Positions 47,493 through 56,009 of a stretch of DNA of 64,000 nucleotides are shown piece after piece (within the stretch, counting starts at the first letter, position 1; every line of letters begins with the position of its first letter). The position numbers and the translations under genes are program-made. The stretch is from CAXTEJ01 sp964243295. Lineage in GTDB: Bacteria; Actinomycetota; Actinomycetes; Actinomycetales; Angustibacteraceae. The DNA lies in the NCBI GenBank assembly GCA_964243295.1, contig CAXTEJ010000003.1, forward strand, positions 62,001-126,000, in the 5' to 3' direction. A model generated the notes under the pieces. That model saw nothing but the letters and a program-made list of their open reading frames with translations. It was not told the DNA's origin and made no database searches.

Positions 47493-48068
47493 ATGGAGCA
47501 CTTCACGCTTGGTACCCCGCCAGACTCGCCTGTGGTCGACGGAGTCGCGTGGCGGGAGACATCCTCGTATGTCGAGGCCAAGGTCGCTGTTCAAGAGGCG
47601 TGGGTACCCATATACATAATCACGATCAATGAAACGACTGGTGCGGCCGTCACCTGCTGGGACCATCAGTTCGACCCGATTCTCGAGCAGTTGCAGAAAC
47701 CGCAGATCGAGCAGGTTATGCGTCGATTGCAGCCGACCTGGTTCGCCTCTGCAGACAACGCCGCGAAGGAACGATACGGCGACGGGGCTCTTTTGGAGTT
47801 CCTCGATCCCGACGTGATGAATCGCAAGTGGATGATCGGGGTGCTGTTTTCGTATCTCGCGTCTGACACGGACGCCGCGGCCTGTGCCGCGATGGAAAAG
47901 GTTCTTCGAATCAGCCTTCAGATTTTCGCCGAGTCCTCGAACAAGCCATCTGCCTTTGACTATGTGCGCGTTGCTGCCGCTGGGGCAGCTAAGGGTGGAG
48001 CGCAGGGTATGGCAACGGCGGAGAAGATCCGCCAATCAGCTCAGTGGCTCTCCGCGCTTGGGGGCTGA
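47493..48068 (+). CDS. Hypothetical protein, orphan in accessory island
   Basis: Protein of 191 residues, not recognised. The N-terminal half is beta-prone (VEAKVAVQEAWVPIYIITIN, AAVTCWDHQFDP); the rest is helical with a YLASDTDAAACAAMEKVL segment. No signal peptide or membrane helix. Codons use A/T third positions far more than the housekeeping genes here, suggesting recent transfer. A longer minus-strand frame (47160-48035) overlaps it, but its translation lacks normal protein character. Confidence 0.5.
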   Translation: MEHFTLGTPPDSPVVDGVAWRETSSYVEAKVAVQEAWVPIYIITINETTGAAVTCWDHQFDPILEQLQKPQIEQVMRRLQPTWFASADNAAKERYGDGALLEFLDPDVMNRKWMIGVLFSYLASDTDAAACAAMEKVLRISLQIFAESSNKPSAFDYVRVAAAGAAKGGAQGMATAEKIRQSAQWLSALGG

Positions 48069-48159
48069 TAGGTATCGGCTCACGGTGGCGCGGATCTGCA
48101 CCAGTCGTGCGGCTAGGACTCTGCTGCCTACCGCCGCCAGTCGGGCGCGACCGTGGTGG

Positions 48160-48486
48160 TTAGGCGCCAAAGCCGAGGAAGACGAGGAGTCGCCTCTCGA
48201 ACTCCACCAGCACCGTTGCCTCGAGCCTCCCGACGACTGTGCCGGCGTTGCTCCTCCGGACAGTGGTGATCTTGTCGACCATCAGGAAGCTGTCGTGCCT
48301 GAGGCCGTTCCCCTCGTCCGCGGTGACCGGCACCCGTAGCAGGGGCGCGTCGACTCCGGTGGTCGTCAGGGGACAGACCGTCACCGAGTCAGTCGCGTCG
48401 AACCGGTCGTCTTGGACGATTAGCGCCGGCCGCGGCTTGGTCGCGTAGACACCGCCGGCGACGGTGACGATGTCCCCGCGGCTCAT
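48160..48486 (-). CDS. MazF/PemK-type endoribonuclease toxin
   Basis: Toxin of 108 residues: SRGDIVTVAGGVYATKPRPALIVQDD and later CPLTTTGVDAPLLRVPV and DSFLMVDKITTVRR are the standard MazF beta-barrel blocks, including the basic and acidic residues that cut mRNA. ATG 48486 overlaps the antitoxin stop (ATGA) and follows GGGAGG, giving tight coupling. It forms a type II toxin-antitoxin pair. Confidence 0.92.
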   Translation of the reverse strand: MSRGDIVTVAGGVYATKPRPALIVQDDRFDATDSVTVCPLTTTGVDAPLLRVPVTADEGNGLRHDSFLMVDKITTVRRSNAGTVVGRLEATVLVEFERRLLVFLGFGA

Positions 48487-48686
48487 TCCTCCCACTCGTC
48501 GGAGACTGACTCAACGAAGTCCATGTCGTCACTGGCGCGGTCAGCGGCTGAGACGAGGATCGACTGGCGGCGAGCTTCAGCTGCAAAGTCTGGCGATCGG
48601 ACGTCTGGCACCCAGATCTGGACCGGCCGCAGCCCTTGGGCCCGCATCCGGGCCCGGTACGCGCTCACACGTTCTCGTACGGCCAT
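48483..48686 (-). CDS. MazE-like antitoxin (DUF3018 family)
   Basis: Antitoxin of 67 residues. The N-terminal basic region (VRERVSAYRARMRAQGLRPV) and the QIWVPDVRSPDFAAEARRQ block are typical of DUF3018 antitoxins, with an acidic C-terminus (FVESVSDEWEE) that wraps the toxin. It is encoded first, overlapping the toxin start by four bases. A perfect 12-bp palindrome sits just upstream, the expected autoregulatory operator. Confidence 0.88.
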   Translation of the reverse strand: MAVRERVSAYRARMRAQGLRPVQIWVPDVRSPDFAAEARRQSILVSAADRASDDMDFVESVSDEWEE

Positions 48687-48696
48687 GGCGCCAAGT

Positions 48697-48708
48697 GTTA
48701 CATGTAAC
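48697..48708. promoter_or_regulatory. Palindromic operator of the toxin-antitoxin pair
   Basis: GTTACATGTAAC is a perfect 12-bp palindrome, 11 bp upstream of the antitoxin start. Antitoxins of this type usually repress their own promoter through such a site. Confidence 0.65.
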
Positions 48709-49034
48709 GACGGCCCAGGGCAAGGAACCGCATGGACAACCTGTGATCAGCTCGTGCGGACCTGCGGCATACCGCCGCTTTGGGTGCCCTCTGGCCTTGC
48801 CAGCCACCGAGCTGTACTGGTACCAAGCCCCCAGTGGTTTCCATCATGCTCAGATCGATGATCGGCACAGCTTTCGCCAAGCTCGGGTTGCTGGCGACCG
48901 ACAGGAGTGGCCGCGTGCTCGGGCGTTGACAGGAGTACTGCATCAGGTAGCTGGAGGGGCCACTTGCCAAGCCGTCCAGCTACCCCGCGCTACGGTTCGC
49001 TCGTCGGCGTCGACCGGCTGATGGAGGGGACACG
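48709..49034. other. Intergenic stretch without recognised gene
   Basis: About 325 bp between the toxin-antitoxin operator and the spermidine-synthase-like gene. Short frames are open on both strands but none looks like a known protein. It must hold the promoter of the rightward gene. Confidence 0.4.
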
Positions 49035-51110
49035 GTGCACCCGGAGCACGAGCATGAGCTGGCCCGTGACGCCGGGTCGGCGGCGGTAGCACCCGGGCTG
49101 CGCGGCTCAGGCCCCAGCAATCACACCCGTCTGGTGCTCGCCAGCGCGCTCATGTTGTTCGTGGAGCTGGCCCTTATCCGCTGGACATCCTCGAACAACC
49201 TGTACCTGGTCCACATGACCAACTTCGTCCTGCTGGCCAGCTTCCTTGGCATCGGCCTGGGCTTCCTGCGGGCCAGCGCCCGCCGCGACCTCTTCCCTGT
49301 GGCGCCGGTGTTGCTCGCGGCCCTGGTCGGCTTCGTCTTGGCGTTCCCCGTACGCACAGGGATTGGACGCCGCGGGCAGTGGGAGCTCGTGGGGCTGTTC
49401 GACCTGCCACCCCTGCCGCGCCCACTCAGCCTGACTGTGGTGTTCGTGCTCACCGCGGCGACACTCATGGCGCTCGCGCAGGAGGTGGCCCGGACCTTCG
49501 CCACCTTCGAGCCGCTCGAGGCCTACCGGCTTGACGTCGTCGGCAGCCTGACCGGCATCGCGTGCTTCGCGGCCTTGTCGTTCCTCCGGTTTCCGCCGGT
49601 CGGTTGGGGCCTGGTCGGCGTGGCGGTCTTCGTCGTCCTTCTCGGCCGTCGGGTCCGGCGCGGGCCTGCGCTTGCCCTCGGCGCCCTCGCTCTCTTGCTT
49701 GGGGCGGAGTCCTTCGCGGGCACCTTTCAGTGGTCGCCCTACTACAAGATCCACACCACCGAGGCGGTCGGCGGGCTGGTACGCGTGGAGGTCAACAACA
49801 CTCCTTTGCAGACTGCCCTCCCGCTCTCGACGATCCGGAGCGACTCGCCGTTCTACCTTTACCCGTACACCTACGCCGGCTCACGCGCCGACGTTCTCGT
49901 CATCGGCGCGGGCACCGGCAACGACGTGGCGGTGGCCCTGGACCAGGGCGCCGAGCGGGTGGACGCCGTCGAGATCGACCCCGCGCTCATGCAGCTCGGC
50001 CGGGACCGCCACCCCGACCGGCCCTACTCCGACCCTCGGGTGACCACCCACGTCGACGACGGCCGGGCGTTCATGCAGCGCACCGACCGCCGCTACGACC
50101 TCATCCTGCTCGCGCTACCGGACTCGGCGACCATCGTGACCGGCCAGTCGGCGCTACGGCTGGAGAACTACCTCTTCACCACGCAGGCGCTGGAGCGGGC
50201 CCGCTCGCTTCTCAAGGCGGACGGAACGTTCGCCATGTACAACTACTACGAGCCGTGGCTGCTCGACCGCTACGCCAACACAGTGCAAGCCGTCTACGGC
50301 ACCCCTCCCTGCGTTCAGCTCGGCCCAAGCTACGGACCGCGGCAACAGGCTGTGCTGACGCTGCGCAAGGACGCCAGCACCGGTGGATGCACGACAACCT
50401 GGTCACCGCGGGCTGCCGCGCTTGAGCCCTCCGTCGACGACCGCCCGTTTCCCTATCTCGGGTCGCGTTCGATCCCGTCCTTCTACCTGTGGATGTTGGG
50501 CCTGGTCTTGCTGGCCTCCGTCGTGGCCGTGCGCTCGGTCGCGGGTCCGCTGCGCAGCATGCGGGCCTATGCCGACCTGTTCTTCATGGGCGCCGCGTTC
50601 CTGCTGCTGGAGACCAAGAACGTCGTGCAGTTCGCGCTGCTCTTTGGCACGACCTGGGCGGTGAACGCTGCGGTTTTCGCCGGCGTGTTGCTAAGCGTTC
50701 TCGCGGCGATCGAGGTGGCACGTCGAGTCACGATCCGTCGCCCGATTCTGCTGTATGCGGGCCTGCTCGCCGCCTTGGCCGCGGCATGGTTGATCCCGCA
50801 GGGGGCGCTACTGGACCTTTCCTTGGTCCCCCGGTTCCTGGCCGGCGTGACGGTCGCGTTCCTGCCGGTGTTCATGGCCAACCTGCTCTTCGCCGTGCGG
50901 TTCAGGGGCGTCGGTTCCACCACGGTCGCCTTCGGGGCCAACCTCCTCGGCGCCATGGTGGGCGGGGCGTTGGAGTACCTCGCGCTCATTTTTGGTTTCA
51001 ACACGCTGCTTATCGTGGTGGCGGTCCTGTACGGGCTGGCGCTGCTTACCGGCCGACGGCACTTGGTCGTGCCACGCGCCCGAAAGGCCAGTTTCCGCAT
51101 GACGGGCTGA
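49035..51110 (+). CDS. Membrane-embedded spermidine-synthase-like protein
   Basis: Protein of 691 residues. Five to six membrane helices (about 32-225) precede a spermidine-synthase-like Rossmann domain (about 235-465). That domain has the SAM-site motif VLVIGAGTGNDVAVAL (about 290-305), acidic DAVEIDPAL and the catalytic-loop region LLALPDSATIVTG. A second block of about seven helices (about 480-680) closes the protein. The usual polyamine DxxDP acid site is altered (ALPDS), so a different acceptor is possible. GTG 49035 follows GGAGGGG. No polyamine genes nearby. Confidence 0.78.
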   Translation: MHPEHEHELARDAGSAAVAPGLRGSGPSNHTRLVLASALMLFVELALIRWTSSNNLYLVHMTNFVLLASFLGIGLGFLRASARRDLFPVAPVLLAALVGFVLAFPVRTGIGRRGQWELVGLFDLPPLPRPLSLTVVFVLTAATLMALAQEVARTFATFEPLEAYRLDVVGSLTGIACFAALSFLRFPPVGWGLVGVAVFVVLLGRRVRRGPALALGALALLLGAESFAGTFQWSPYYKIHTTEAVGGLVRVEVNNTPLQTALPLSTIRSDSPFYLYPYTYAGSRADVLVIGAGTGNDVAVALDQGAERVDAVEIDPALMQLGRDRHPDRPYSDPRVTTHVDDGRAFMQRTDRRYDLILLALPDSATIVTGQSALRLENYLFTTQALERARSLLKADGTFAMYNYYEPWLLDRYANTVQAVYGTPPCVQLGPSYGPRQQAVLTLRKDASTGGCTTTWSPRAAALEPSVDDRPFPYLGSRSIPSFYLWMLGLVLLASVVAVRSVAGPLRSMRAYADLFFMGAAFLLLETKNVVQFALLFGTTWAVNAAVFAGVLLSVLAAIEVARRVTIRRPILLYAGLLAALAAAWLIPQGALLDLSLVPRFLAGVTVAFLPVFMANLLFAVRFRGVGSTTVAFGANLLGAMVGGALEYLALIFGFNTLLIVVAVLYGLALLTGRRHLVVPRARKASFRMTG

Positions 51111-51453
51111 GTGCACCGTGGCCCGCGTGGAGACCCGCTACTGAAGCGCGATGTCCCGCCTGTGGGTCAAGTCCCGGGGCGTGGTGTAGCAGGGTCGGGG
51201 CGTGATCCTTCTGTTGTTCAGGCGGTGAGGGCGGTCAGGGCGCTGGTCACCTCCTTGGTGTTGGTCGGCGGGGACGTGTCAGCGGCGCCGTCGACGAGGA
51301 TGTTCTGGGAGCGGGCTAGGCGCTCATTCGGGCGCGTCACTTCGCCGTCTGCCGGGGCGCGTGGGCCTATCTGCCTAGCCATGGGCTGAGGCGACCGGCC
51401 TGGCCCGCTCCGGCCGCGAGCTCGCAGACGGCGCTACGGCATAAGGTCGTGCA
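51111..51453. other. Decayed stretch with possible IS-like 3' scar
   Basis: 343 bp without an intact gene. Read on the minus strand, a frame gives ARSQNILVDGAADTSPPTNT then KEVTSALTALTA-stop. It is followed by ACACCACGCCCCGGGACTTG, which resembles the terminal sequence found after actinobacterial IS transposases. No catalytic residues remain. Low confidence. Confidence 0.3.
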
Positions 51454-51879
51454 ATGTCGCTTCTGCTTATGTTCAACCAGACTCCGGTCTACGAGACACT
51501 GCTCGCGACGGCCCACCGACATCACGGTACCGGCGGCTTCCAGGAGTCGGTGATCTTCAGCCAGATTGCTGCAGAGATCGCTGCAGACGGGTGTCTAACA
51601 AGACTTATTGACCGTGCGGAGCCGACGTCGATAAGACCCTGGCTAAAGGACCAGCTGAAGATCAACACCAACCTCGCGAACAACAATGTCCGCAAGATGT
51701 ACACCGCCCTATCGGGTGATCCGATCACCGACGAAGCCTGGTGGCATCCTTACCAGGAACACACCCAGCTACGGAATGACGTGGCGCATGAGGGCGCTGA
51801 CGTGACTCCAGAAATGTCGGCACGGGGGCTGAGGGTGGTCAGGTCGCTAATCGACCACATCTCATCCATCGGCGTCTAG
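51454..51879 (+). CDS. HEPN-type protein, putative RNase-like, orphan
   Basis: All-helical protein of 141 residues, no close family recognised. The C-terminal TQLRNDVAHEGADVT contains R-N-x3-H, the HEPN RNase motif, at the expected place between two long helices. HEPN proteins act in toxin-antitoxin, abortive-infection and RNA-processing systems. No partner nucleotidyltransferase (MNT) or antitoxin is adjacent, unlike typical HEPN-MNT pairs. Its place among mobile-element debris and atypical codon use support acquisition. Confidence 0.55.
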   Translation: MSLLLMFNQTPVYETLLATAHRHHGTGGFQESVIFSQIAAEIAADGCLTRLIDRAEPTSIRPWLKDQLKINTNLANNNVRKMYTALSGDPITDEAWWHPYQEHTQLRNDVAHEGADVTPEMSARGLRVVRSLIDHISSIGV

Positions 51880-51991
51880 GTCACCGCTTCCTAGCTCGGC
51901 AGTCCCGGCTCGGCGCCCTGGCCGCGATCGAGGGTGCGCGAACAGCGTCACAGGCACCGACTGCCGGCGTCGGACCCAGGCCGCATCACAC

Positions 51992-52072
51992 CGCCGCGAC
52001 AGCGGCCGTGCCACCTTTCGCCGTGACAGCGGCCGTGCCACCTCCCGCCGCGCCAGCGGCCGTGCCACCTTT
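51992..52072. repeat. 27-bp tandem repeat, three units
   Basis: Units 51992-52018, 52019-52045 and 52046-52072 share CGCCGCGACAGCGGCCGTGC plus CACCTTT with a few changes. Each contains the small hairpin GCCGC-GACA-GCGGC. The unit length is a multiple of three, but the translations look repetitive and unlike a protein. A fourth partial copy (21 bp identical) occurs alone at 54896-54916. Confidence 0.85.
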
Positions 52073-52222
52073 CGCCGCGTGATGGCGTGGTCGACAGTTG
52101 CGGCACTACCGGCCGTATGGATAGCCGCCTGGGTAGTACGGCTGGTCTTGTCGCCCAGCATCGCCTGGCGCGGGGCGGGAGCGCACCACTCGACCCTTGC
52201 GCCGGGGATGGATTGCCGAGCT

Positions 52223-53152
52223 CTAGAACAGTCGTTGGGGGAGCATGCAGCCGACGACCCAGTTGGGGAGGTCGACGATTTCGTGGATGCGTAGTTCAGC
52301 GAGGATCCCGGTTAGGGCGTAGGCCTCGACCTCACTGATGTGTTGGGCCTTGGCGAGGGGGCCGATGGCGCGTCGGGTGGCGTCGCGTGCAGCGGTCATC
52401 AGGTCCGGTCCAATGCCGGTGAAGATGCGGTAGCCCTCTTCGGCGGGGTAGGTGCCCGGCACGGTGAGCTGGGGTGCGTCGAGGCCGGCGTTGGGGATGA
52501 GGTCGACTTGGAGGGTCATCTGCATGGGGCATTCGATGGCGGTGCCGGAGATTTCCCCTTCACCTTGGAGAGCGTGCCCGTCGGCTGCTGAGAGCAGGGC
52601 GCCGTCGTTGAAGACGGGGACTGTGAGGGTGGCGCCGGTGTTGAGGTAGCGGACGTCGATGTTGCCAGCGGCGTTGGTGGGGGTGATGGTGGCGAAGTCG
52701 CCGTCAGCGGCGGGGGCGACACCGATGCAGCCGATCATGGGGTGCAGGTCGAAGCAGGCCCCGTTGGGGGTCTCGATATGTCCCGCGTCCAGCTCCCAGA
52801 TTTTCAGGTAAGGGTCGGTGATCTCGTCGCTGAGAAGCCCGAAACCTGGGAGCAGTCCACTCCAGCCCCAGCCCAGGGGGGTGAGCTCCAGGACGGTGAT
52901 GTGCAGGGCGTCGCCGGCTTTGGCTCCCTCAACGTAGATTGGTCCGACCAGGGGGTCCAGGTTGCGGTAGTCGATCTGGGCGATGTCGTGGGTGGTGGAG
53001 GCGCGGTGGAGTTCGCCGTCGGAGGCGTCGGGGGCGCGTAGGGACACCCGCTCGCCGGGCCGGATGGTCAACACCGAGGGTTGTTGCCGGTTCCAGGTCT
53101 TGTGCTTGTGGGCGTCGCCCAGCTGGTGGATCGTGCGCGCGGGGGAAGTCAC
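52223..53152 (-). CDS. Acetamidase/formamidase family protein
   Basis: FmdA_AmdA-family amidohydrolase of 309 residues, hydrolysing formamide, acetamide or related amides. The conserved opening HKHKTWNRQQPSVLTIRPGE, the GAKAGDALHITVLEL block, the active-site DLHPMIGCIGVAPA with an invariant Glu/Asp environment, and the C-terminal VGCMLPQ are present. GTG 53152 start. It lies 57 bp downstream of an APC permease, so uptake and hydrolysis of an amide or amino-acid-like compound are linked. Confidence 0.87.
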   Translation of the reverse strand: MTSPARTIHQLGDAHKHKTWNRQQPSVLTIRPGERVSLRAPDASDGELHRASTTHDIAQIDYRNLDPLVGPIYVEGAKAGDALHITVLELTPLGWGWSGLLPGFGLLSDEITDPYLKIWELDAGHIETPNGACFDLHPMIGCIGVAPAADGDFATITPTNAAGNIDVRYLNTGATLTVPVFNDGALLSAADGHALQGEGEISGTAIECPMQMTLQVDLIPNAGLDAPQLTVPGTYPAEEGYRIFTGIGPDLMTAARDATRRAIGPLAKAQHISEVEAYALTGILAELRIHEIVDLPNWVVGCMLPQRLF

Positions 53153-53209
53153 GGGCCTACTCCTTCGTCGGCGATGCGTGCGCGGTCTCGGGGCCCCGAG
53201 ACGATACGT

Positions 53210-54610
53210 TTACGCAGCCCCTGCAGTGGTGACGTCGTACGGGGGGATGGTCCGGGCGAGGACCTTGCCTCGCTGGGTGAACAGGATGACGGCACCAACG
53301 ACGAGGTAGGCGCCGATCGCGTATGGCCAGTACCGCAACGGGGCCGGGGGTAGCGGCAGGATCTGGGCCTTGAACGTGTAGGCCAGCAGCGGCAGGGCGA
53401 TGAGGGTGGGGATGAAGTACAGGTACCGGCGGTGGGAGATGTCGTCCTTCCAGAAGTAGATCGTCGCTGCGACGCTGGTCATGCCGTAAGCGATGATCAC
53501 TGCCAGGGTGGCCAGGGCGCCCATCCACCCGTACACGTCGGAGGGCTTGTCGGTGAAGGGGAAGAACGCGAGCCCCCCGACAAGCCCCAGGACCATGGAC
53601 ACGTTCAGCGCCCGGTGCGGGGAGGCGTGGACCGGGTGAATCGCGCTGATGCTTTCGGGGAGCCGGCCGTCGCGGGCCAGGGAGAAGACGACCCTTGCGG
53701 CGCCGTCGGCTGAGGCCAGTGCGCACGCGAAGGTGCTCAGCGCTGCCCCGACATTGGTGGCTTGGGCGGCCCAGTTGCCCAGATAGATGCCGGCCAGATC
53801 GGTGTTAGGGGCGGTAGAGGAGGAGTACGCGGTCATCCCCGCTGCAGTGGTCCCGAACCCCACGGTCTGGGCATAGGAGATGACGATGAAGACCAGCCCG
53901 GCCAGGACCACGGCCGCGGCCAGGCTGAGCGGGATGGCGATCTCGGGGCGCTCGGACTCCTCACCCAGGACTGCTGAACCTTCGAACCCGATGTAGGTGA
54001 GGAACCCGAACACCAGCGCCCCACCCACCCCGCCGGTGGCGACGCCGGAGGGGGTCAGGGGCTCGAGGGACAGGCTGTGCCCGCCGTCACCGCCCTTGAC
54101 CAGGATCACGACCGCCAGGATGAACATCAAGACGATGGAGATGCCCTCCAGGACCAGGAACACCTTGGTGGACAGCGCGATCTTGCGGTACCCCAACGCC
54201 CAGATCCCGGCCCCACCGGCCAGGAACATCACCGCCCATGGCAGATCCACCCCCGTGATGTCGGCGATCAGCAGGTCCGCGAAGGTGGCGAACCCAGCCA
54301 GCAGGGCGCCGATAAACGTGACGTACACCAGGGCCAGGCACCAGCCGGCGATGAACCCGAACCGTGGGCCGATCGCGGCCTTGGTCAACCCGTAGACGCT
54401 GCCGGCGTCACTGAACCGGCGGGACAGGCGGTAGAAGCCGGCGCCGACGCAGGCGATGCCGATGGTGGACAAGATGTATATGAAGGGCACACCTGCTCCG
54501 GCGCTGGCAGCCACGAAAGGGGTGTTAAGCCCCATCCCGGCCGAGGGCGCCATCAACGCGACCGGAAGCGCCAGGACTTCGATGAACGACAACTGCCGGA
54601 CGAGTTTCAC
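53210..54610 (-). CDS. APC superfamily amino acid/amide permease
   Basis: Integral membrane transporter of 466 residues with about 12 helices. The first helix carries ALPVALMAPSAGMGLNTPFVAA and the sixth region has GFLTYIGFEGSAVLGEESE, the APC consensus. GTG 54610 is chosen because GGAGG lies five bases upstream; the frame runs to 54628. Followed by the formamidase gene on the same strand: likely a two-gene operon for import and hydrolysis of an amide or amine compound. Confidence 0.85.
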   Translation of the reverse strand: MKLVRQLSFIEVLALPVALMAPSAGMGLNTPFVAASAGAGVPFIYILSTIGIACVGAGFYRLSRRFSDAGSVYGLTKAAIGPRFGFIAGWCLALVYVTFIGALLAGFATFADLLIADITGVDLPWAVMFLAGGAGIWALGYRKIALSTKVFLVLEGISIVLMFILAVVILVKGGDGGHSLSLEPLTPSGVATGGVGGALVFGFLTYIGFEGSAVLGEESERPEIAIPLSLAAAVVLAGLVFIVISYAQTVGFGTTAAGMTAYSSSTAPNTDLAGIYLGNWAAQATNVGAALSTFACALASADGAARVVFSLARDGRLPESISAIHPVHASPHRALNVSMVLGLVGGLAFFPFTDKPSDVYGWMGALATLAVIIAYGMTSVAATIYFWKDDISHRRYLYFIPTLIALPLLAYTFKAQILPLPPAPLRYWPYAIGAYLVVGAVILFTQRGKVLARTIPPYDVTTAGAA

Positions 54611-55042
54611 TGGGTCCTCCGATAGCACGGGTGGCGCGTGAGCATAGGGGCAGGACGCGCGCGTAATAGGTCATCCTCCGACCCCCGTGTTGCACCCACG
54701 TTTCCCCGCCGACTCAGCGCTGCAACAGTGACCCGCGGCGAACGGAGGGGCTCAATTCCAAGGACGCCGTCGTGTGCTTCATCGACTAGCCGCTAGCCGC
54801 TGCAGGTCAGCCCCAGCGCTAGCGCCAGCGAGGGTGCCTCTACACCAGCATCAACTCCGATGAAGCGTCGCATCGGAGGGCCACAACCTGCGTCGCACCG
54901 CCGCGACAGCGGCCGTCGGCGCGTCACCAATGGATGCCGACCAGGCAGGGGTCGACGGGTGACGGCTGATGCTGACCCCTGCTCCGGCGGTGGGGACCGA
55001 ATTGCGGCGCTCCCGACGTCCGCGATGACCGACGTAAGCGTG
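54611..55042. other. Intergenic stretch with a lone 27-bp-repeat fragment
   Basis: About 430 bp. It should carry the permease promoter near its left end. At 54896-54916 it contains CACCGCCGCGACAGCGGCCG plus one base, matching the tandem repeat at 51992. I see no intact gene. Confidence 0.45.
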
Positions 55043-55609
55043 TCAGGTAGCGCGTCGTACCGCGTGGCGCACGTAGATCACACCATTGCGGAAACGTCGA
55101 TGGTCCAGCAGTTCGAGGTCGAGTTTTGTGCCTCGCGGTAGAGCCGGCTTGCCGCCGCCGACAGTGACGGGGGACAGGAGCAGCATGCACTCGTCGACCA
55201 GCCCGTGGCGGAATGCTTCGGCCCCGATGGTTGCTCCGCCGATGCTCAAGTCCGAGGTCGACATCTCCTTGAGCTGTCGTACCGCCTCGGGCTGGAACTG
55301 CCGCTCGAGCCGCGTCCGCGCAGTCGACACCTCGTCGAGCGTCGAGGAGTAGACGACCTTGTCGGCGTCTCGCCAGATCGCTGCGTAGTCGCGAACGACA
55401 GCCGGTTCGGTCGTCAACCAGTTGTCGCTGTCCCAGACGCACATCGTCTCGTACATGCGGCGGCCGTACAGCGACGTGCCGACGTGTTGCTCGTGCTCGT
55501 TCCAGAACTCGTGCACTTCCTCGTCAGGCACGGACCAGTTGAAGGATCCGGTCACGTCCTCGACGTAGCCGTCGAGTGAAGCGTTGATTGCGTAGATCAG
55601 CTTGCCCAT
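55043..55609 (-). CDS. Dihydrofolate reductase/RibD C-terminal-like reductase
   Basis: NADPH-binding reductase-fold protein of 188 residues. MGKLIYAINASLDGYVED opens the family. GRRMYETMCVWD and the NADPH-site LSIGGATIGAEAFRHGLVDE follow. It resembles the many stand-alone RibD_C/DHFR-like proteins that are not true dihydrofolate reductases. ATG 55609. Lone gene in the accessory island; substrate unknown. Confidence 0.85.
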   Translation of the reverse strand: MGKLIYAINASLDGYVEDVTGSFNWSVPDEEVHEFWNEHEQHVGTSLYGRRMYETMCVWDSDNWLTTEPAVVRDYAAIWRDADKVVYSSTLDEVSTARTRLERQFQPEAVRQLKEMSTSDLSIGGATIGAEAFRHGLVDECMLLLSPVTVGGGKPALPRGTKLDLELLDHRRFRNGVIYVRHAVRRAT

Positions 55610-55841
55610 GAGTGCCTCCGCCCGGACAGGGCTACAGCGTTCAGCGTCAAGGCGGCACCCGCAAGGGCATCGACGGTCAGATCATGGGGGACAGACATGC
55701 CGCAATCCTTGAGGTGCGTCGCTCCGCCGCCAGTCGGCTGACTCAAAGGACCATCGTCTCGGTCAGAGGTCCCGCCCGTATCGACCCGGACCGACCCTGA
55801 ACATCCCGTGGGGCGCACGGCAGTAGCGCTACCTTGGCTCA

Positions 55842-56009
55842 ATGGAGCTTTCAGACGAGTACCTGGATGTCCTGCGCCGCAGCGCCGCACTGCAGGCTGC
55901 CGCGATCCTTCACACCGGGCGCGGCAAGACGGCCACCGTTCAAGAGGTCACCGATCACGCGACGGAACTACTCGCTTGGTTGTCCGGTCATCCTTCTGGC
56001 CGCGGCTGA
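55842..56009 (+). CDS. Small helical protein, unknown (55 residues)
   Basis: MELSDEYLDVLRRSAALQAA followed by AILHTGRGKTATVQEVTDHA and a short C-terminal helix. The composition (balanced, helical, few rare residues) is protein-like. No known motif; the GRGKT stretch is too short to be a P-loop. It is flanked by non-coding sequence and lies at the right end of the accessory island. Confidence 0.5.
   Translation: MELSDEYLDVLRRSAALQAAAILHTGRGKTATVQEVTDHATELLAWLSGHPSGRG

Noticed and set aside
47160..48035. 291-residue minus-strand frame
   Set aside because: It overlaps the more protein-like plus-strand gene at 47493 and has an unbalanced composition and no ribosome site.
51862..52161. 99-residue minus-strand frame over the 27-bp repeats
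   Set aside because: The RKVARPLSR-type peptide repeat is a consequence of the repeat unit length being a multiple of three.
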